Assembly: GCA_019636655.1 (NCBI GenBank)
Contig: JAHBXB010000003.1
Coordinates: 372,001 to 436,000 of the forward strand
Reading direction: 5' to 3'
Length of the DNA stretch: 64,000 nt
From: Phycisphaeraceae bacterium
GTDB taxonomy: Bacteria > Planctomycetota > Phycisphaerae > Phycisphaerales > UBA1924
Translations under genes and position numbers: made by a program
The notes under the pieces: generated by a model
Told to the model about the DNA's origin: nothing
Seen by the model: only the letters and a program-made list of their open reading frames with translations
Databases searched by the model: none
Shown: positions 62,009-64,000 of the stretch, one piece after another
How positions within the stretch are numbered: position 1 is the first letter of the stretch
Layout of the letters: every line of letters starts with the position of its first letter

Positions 62009-63196
62009 ATGCTGCGCCGGGGCAGCTTCGGGGGCGTTTCCTACGATCGCACCGTGAAGCACCCGCCCTTCCACATCTTTGAGTTCACACCCGAGTCGCT
62101 TGGCGTTTGGTGCAAGGACCGGGGAATGCAGGCCTTCCGGGGGAAGCAGATCCTCGAGTGGGTATACGAACGGGGCGTCGTCGACGCGGGCCAGATGTCG
62201 AATCTGTCGAAGCGGGACCGGGAAGTACTCGCCACGGAGATGCGATTCCTCTCCGGCACGGTGCTCTCGCAGCAGACCGCCACGGACGGAACCCAGAAGC
62301 TGCTGGTGCAGTGGGATGACGGGAGCGCAGGCACTCCGTCCTCGCTCCCGCAACTCCCGTCGCCGGACCCAGCAAGGCAGACCGAGTGCGTGATGATCCC
62401 CGCGACCGGTGACGACGGCGAGGTGAGCCGGCGGACGGCGTGCATCTCCTCGCAGGTAGGGTGTCCTGTGGGGTGCCGGTTCTGTGCCTCTGGGCAGGGA
62501 GGACTCGACGGCAACCTCTCCGCCGGACGGATCGTGGAGCAGGTCTGGCGACTCGGCCGCCTGCCCGGCGTTGGACGCATCTCCAACGTGGTATTCATGG
62601 GGATGGGCGAGCCGCTGAGCAACTTCGGCCCCGTGATGAACGCGGTGCGGACCCTGGCCTCCGCCTGGGCGACGGGCATCTCGGCCCGCAAGATCACGAT
62701 CTCGACGGTGGGACTGCCCAAGGCGATCGAACGCCTCGCCGAGCAACTCGAACTCCCCGTAACACTCGCCCTCTCGCTGCACGCTCCGAACGACGAACTC
62801 CGTCGGAGGCTGATCCCGTGGGCGGAGTACTCCACCATCAAGGAACTGCTCGCCTCCTGCCAGAGGTGGTTTGAGAAGACGGGGCGCGAGATCACGCTGG
62901 AATACACGCTGCTGCGCGGCGTCAACGACCGGCCGGAGCACGCGAGGGAACTGTCACGCCTCGCCAAGTCACTCCGTGCAAACATCAACCTCATCCGGTA
63001 CAACGAGGTGCCGGGGCTCGGCCTCGACGGCGGCGAGTTCCGCCGCCCTCACGATGAAGACGTGCTCGCCTTCCAGATGATCCTGCGCGACCAGCACGTG
63101 AACACCCACATCCGCCGCAGCCGGGGCAGGGATATCGCCGCGGCGTGCGGGCAGTTGCGGCACGAGGCCGCGGAGCGGGAGAAGCGACCTGCCTGA
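62009..63196 (+). CDS. rlmN: 23S rRNA A2503 / tRNA methyltransferase RlmN
   Basis: A radical-SAM methyltransferase (395 residues with the ATG at 62009; a GTG at 62054 is a possible shorter start). Radical-SAM motif CxxxCxxC is seen as CPVGCRFCASG. Other landmarks are RGKQILEWVYE, TDGTQKLLVQW, ECVMIPATGDD, NVVFMGMGEPLSN, EYTLLRGVND, and a conserved Cys near the C-terminus (AAACGQLR) that forms the covalent intermediate. It methylates C2 of A2503 in 23S rRNA and A37 in some tRNAs. Confidence 0.95.
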   Translation: MLRRGSFGGVSYDRTVKHPPFHIFEFTPESLGVWCKDRGMQAFRGKQILEWVYERGVVDAGQMSNLSKRDREVLATEMRFLSGTVLSQQTATDGTQKLLVQWDDGSAGTPSSLPQLPSPDPARQTECVMIPATGDDGEVSRRTACISSQVGCPVGCRFCASGQGGLDGNLSAGRIVEQVWRLGRLPGVGRISNVVFMGMGEPLSNFGPVMNAVRTLASAWATGISARKITISTVGLPKAIERLAEQLELPVTLALSLHAPNDELRRRLIPWAEYSTIKELLASCQRWFEKTGREITLEYTLLRGVNDRPEHARELSRLAKSLRANINLIRYNEVPGLGLDGGEFRRPHDEDVLAFQMILRDQHVNTHIRRSRGRDIAAACGQLRHEAAEREKRPA

Positions 63197-63305
63197 CCTC
63201 GGCGCCAGCCCGGGCCAGGAAGCCTCCGCCAGCGTCAACGGGGCGACGGGCGGTGCAGCGCCGGCGTGGGACGGATGGGGCCGTGAGTTCCACCCGTTTA
63301 CCGAC

Positions 63306-63998
63306 GTGCACGCGGCGGCGCTCGTGTGCACAGTGATCGCCATCACGGGCGTCGTGTGGATCGGATGGAAGACGGCGCGGGCGTCCGCTCGCCCCGAGCG
63401 CGCGGACCCCCCCGGCCGCCTTCTGGGCGCGCTGGCACTGGCGTACTGGATCGCGCTGATCGCGTGGTGGCTCATCCCCTCGCGGTTCGATCCAAGCCGG
63501 TCGCTGCCGCTGCACTACTGCGATGTCGCGGGGCTGGTGGCCGCGGCAGCGCTGCTCACCGGGCGAAGATGGGTCACCTCGCTGCTGTACTTCTGGGCCA
63601 TCCCCCTGTGCACGCAGGCGTTCGTGACGCCCGTGGTACGCCTGGGCCCCGCATTCGCGGAGTTCTGGATCTTCTGGGAAAGCCACACGCTGATCGTCGG
63701 CTCGGCCGTCTACGCGGTCGTCGTGCGCGGCTTCCGGCCGGAGTTCAGGGACCTGCGGACCGCATGGCTCATCAGCGTCGCCTACGCAGCCGCGATCTTC
63801 ACGCTCGATGCGTTCACGGGATGGAACTACGCGTACCTCGGTCCGGGGGCAGAGGGCGCAGGGACGCTCGTGGACGTCCTCGGACCCTGGCCGGCACGGG
63901 CCGCCGTGATCGTGCTGATCGCGTCGGCCGCCATGGTGCTGGCATGGGTTCCCTGGTGGATGTTCACGGGGCCCGGGACGCCGAGCCTGGAACGCTAG
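63306..63998 (+). CDS. TIGR02206/YwaF-like integral membrane protein
   Basis: A protein with about six membrane helices and family features PLHYCDVAGLVAAAALLTG, WAIPLCTQAF, WIFWESHTLIVGSAVYAV, FTGWNYAYLG. The first usual start is GTG 63306, but the open frame continues upstream through residues FHPFTDV that look like the true family N-terminus, and no ATG, GTG or TTG precedes it back to the RlmN stop. A rare start such as the CTG at 63189, which overlaps the RlmN stop, or a base error would explain this. It lies just after rlmN on the same strand. Confidence 0.75.
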   Translation: MHAAALVCTVIAITGVVWIGWKTARASARPERADPPGRLLGALALAYWIALIAWWLIPSRFDPSRSLPLHYCDVAGLVAAAALLTGRRWVTSLLYFWAIPLCTQAFVTPVVRLGPAFAEFWIFWESHTLIVGSAVYAVVVRGFRPEFRDLRTAWLISVAYAAAIFTLDAFTGWNYAYLGPGAEGAGTLVDVLGPWPARAAVIVLIASAAMVLAWVPWWMFTGPGTPSLER

Positions 63999-64000
63999 CA

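Overview
The window is about 64 kb of GC-rich bacterial chromosome, most likely from the Planctomycetota, class Phycisphaerae (Phycisphaerales-like). The evidence is four secreted proteins with a two-repeat dockerin-like tail ending in Gly-Cys, a PEP-CTERM-type protein, a small membrane protein with a zinc ribbon, a Ser/Thr kinase with a kinesin-light-chain-like TPR tail, and a complete MoxR/Bat operon. Three tRNA genes (Leu-CAA, Tyr-GTA, Phe-GAA) are present; none encodes its CCA end.

Layout. 1-4 kb: a SpoIIE-type phosphatase (cut by the left edge) and a Ser/Thr kinase-TPR protein, tail to tail. 4.1-4.8 kb: tRNA-Leu, a DUF3467 protein and a strong terminator. 5-14.3 kb: an eight-gene Bat (aerotolerance-type) operon: MoxR ATPase, DUF58, a BatD-like membrane protein, BatA, BatB, BatC, BatD and BatE, with overlapping or closely spaced genes from BatA onward. 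14.6-17.7 kb: a collagen-like protein with 21 exact-length 54-bp repeats, then a small dockerin protein. 17.8-26 kb: mixed genes, including a YcaQ/AlkZ-type DNA glycosylase, a secreted GH13 branching-enzyme-like protein, a CYTH protein, an orphan peptide-type ABC ATPase and a LigD-phosphoesterase-like protein. 26-29.7 kb: a SAM-cycle unit (ArsR-methyltransferase fusion regulator, ahcY, metF) with a promoter and palindrome at the regulator start. 29.7-34.2 kb: a C26 amidotransferase, DUF4340, purD and an ankyrin lipoprotein.

34.3-49.7 kb is the highlight: a roughly 15-kb aryl-polyene (xanthomonadin-like) pigment cluster. It encodes a chorismatase of the XanB2/FkbO type (aromatic starter), an AMP ligase, an acyl carrier protein, a FabZ-like dehydratase, a single polypeptide that fuses an active ketosynthase to a catalytically dead chain-length-factor-like ketosynthase, a halogenase-like flavoprotein, three acyltransferases, a GT2-DUF2062 glycosyltransferase, a methyltransferase, and an MMPL exporter with LolA-like and lipoprotein partners. 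No ketoreductase or thioesterase is encoded in the cluster. The logic follows known aryl-polyene systems: hydroxybenzoate starter, activation, loading, KS-CLF elongation, dehydration, tailoring, transfer to a lipid, export to the outer membrane.

49.7-64 kb: a PpiD/SurA-like chaperone, rpsD, two tandem paralogous secreted repeat proteins with Ig-like and dockerin tails, two uncharacterised proteins, a LOG-family enzyme, a PEP-CTERM protein, rlmN and a YwaF-like membrane protein. All functional calls come from reading the sequence by eye; no database search was run.
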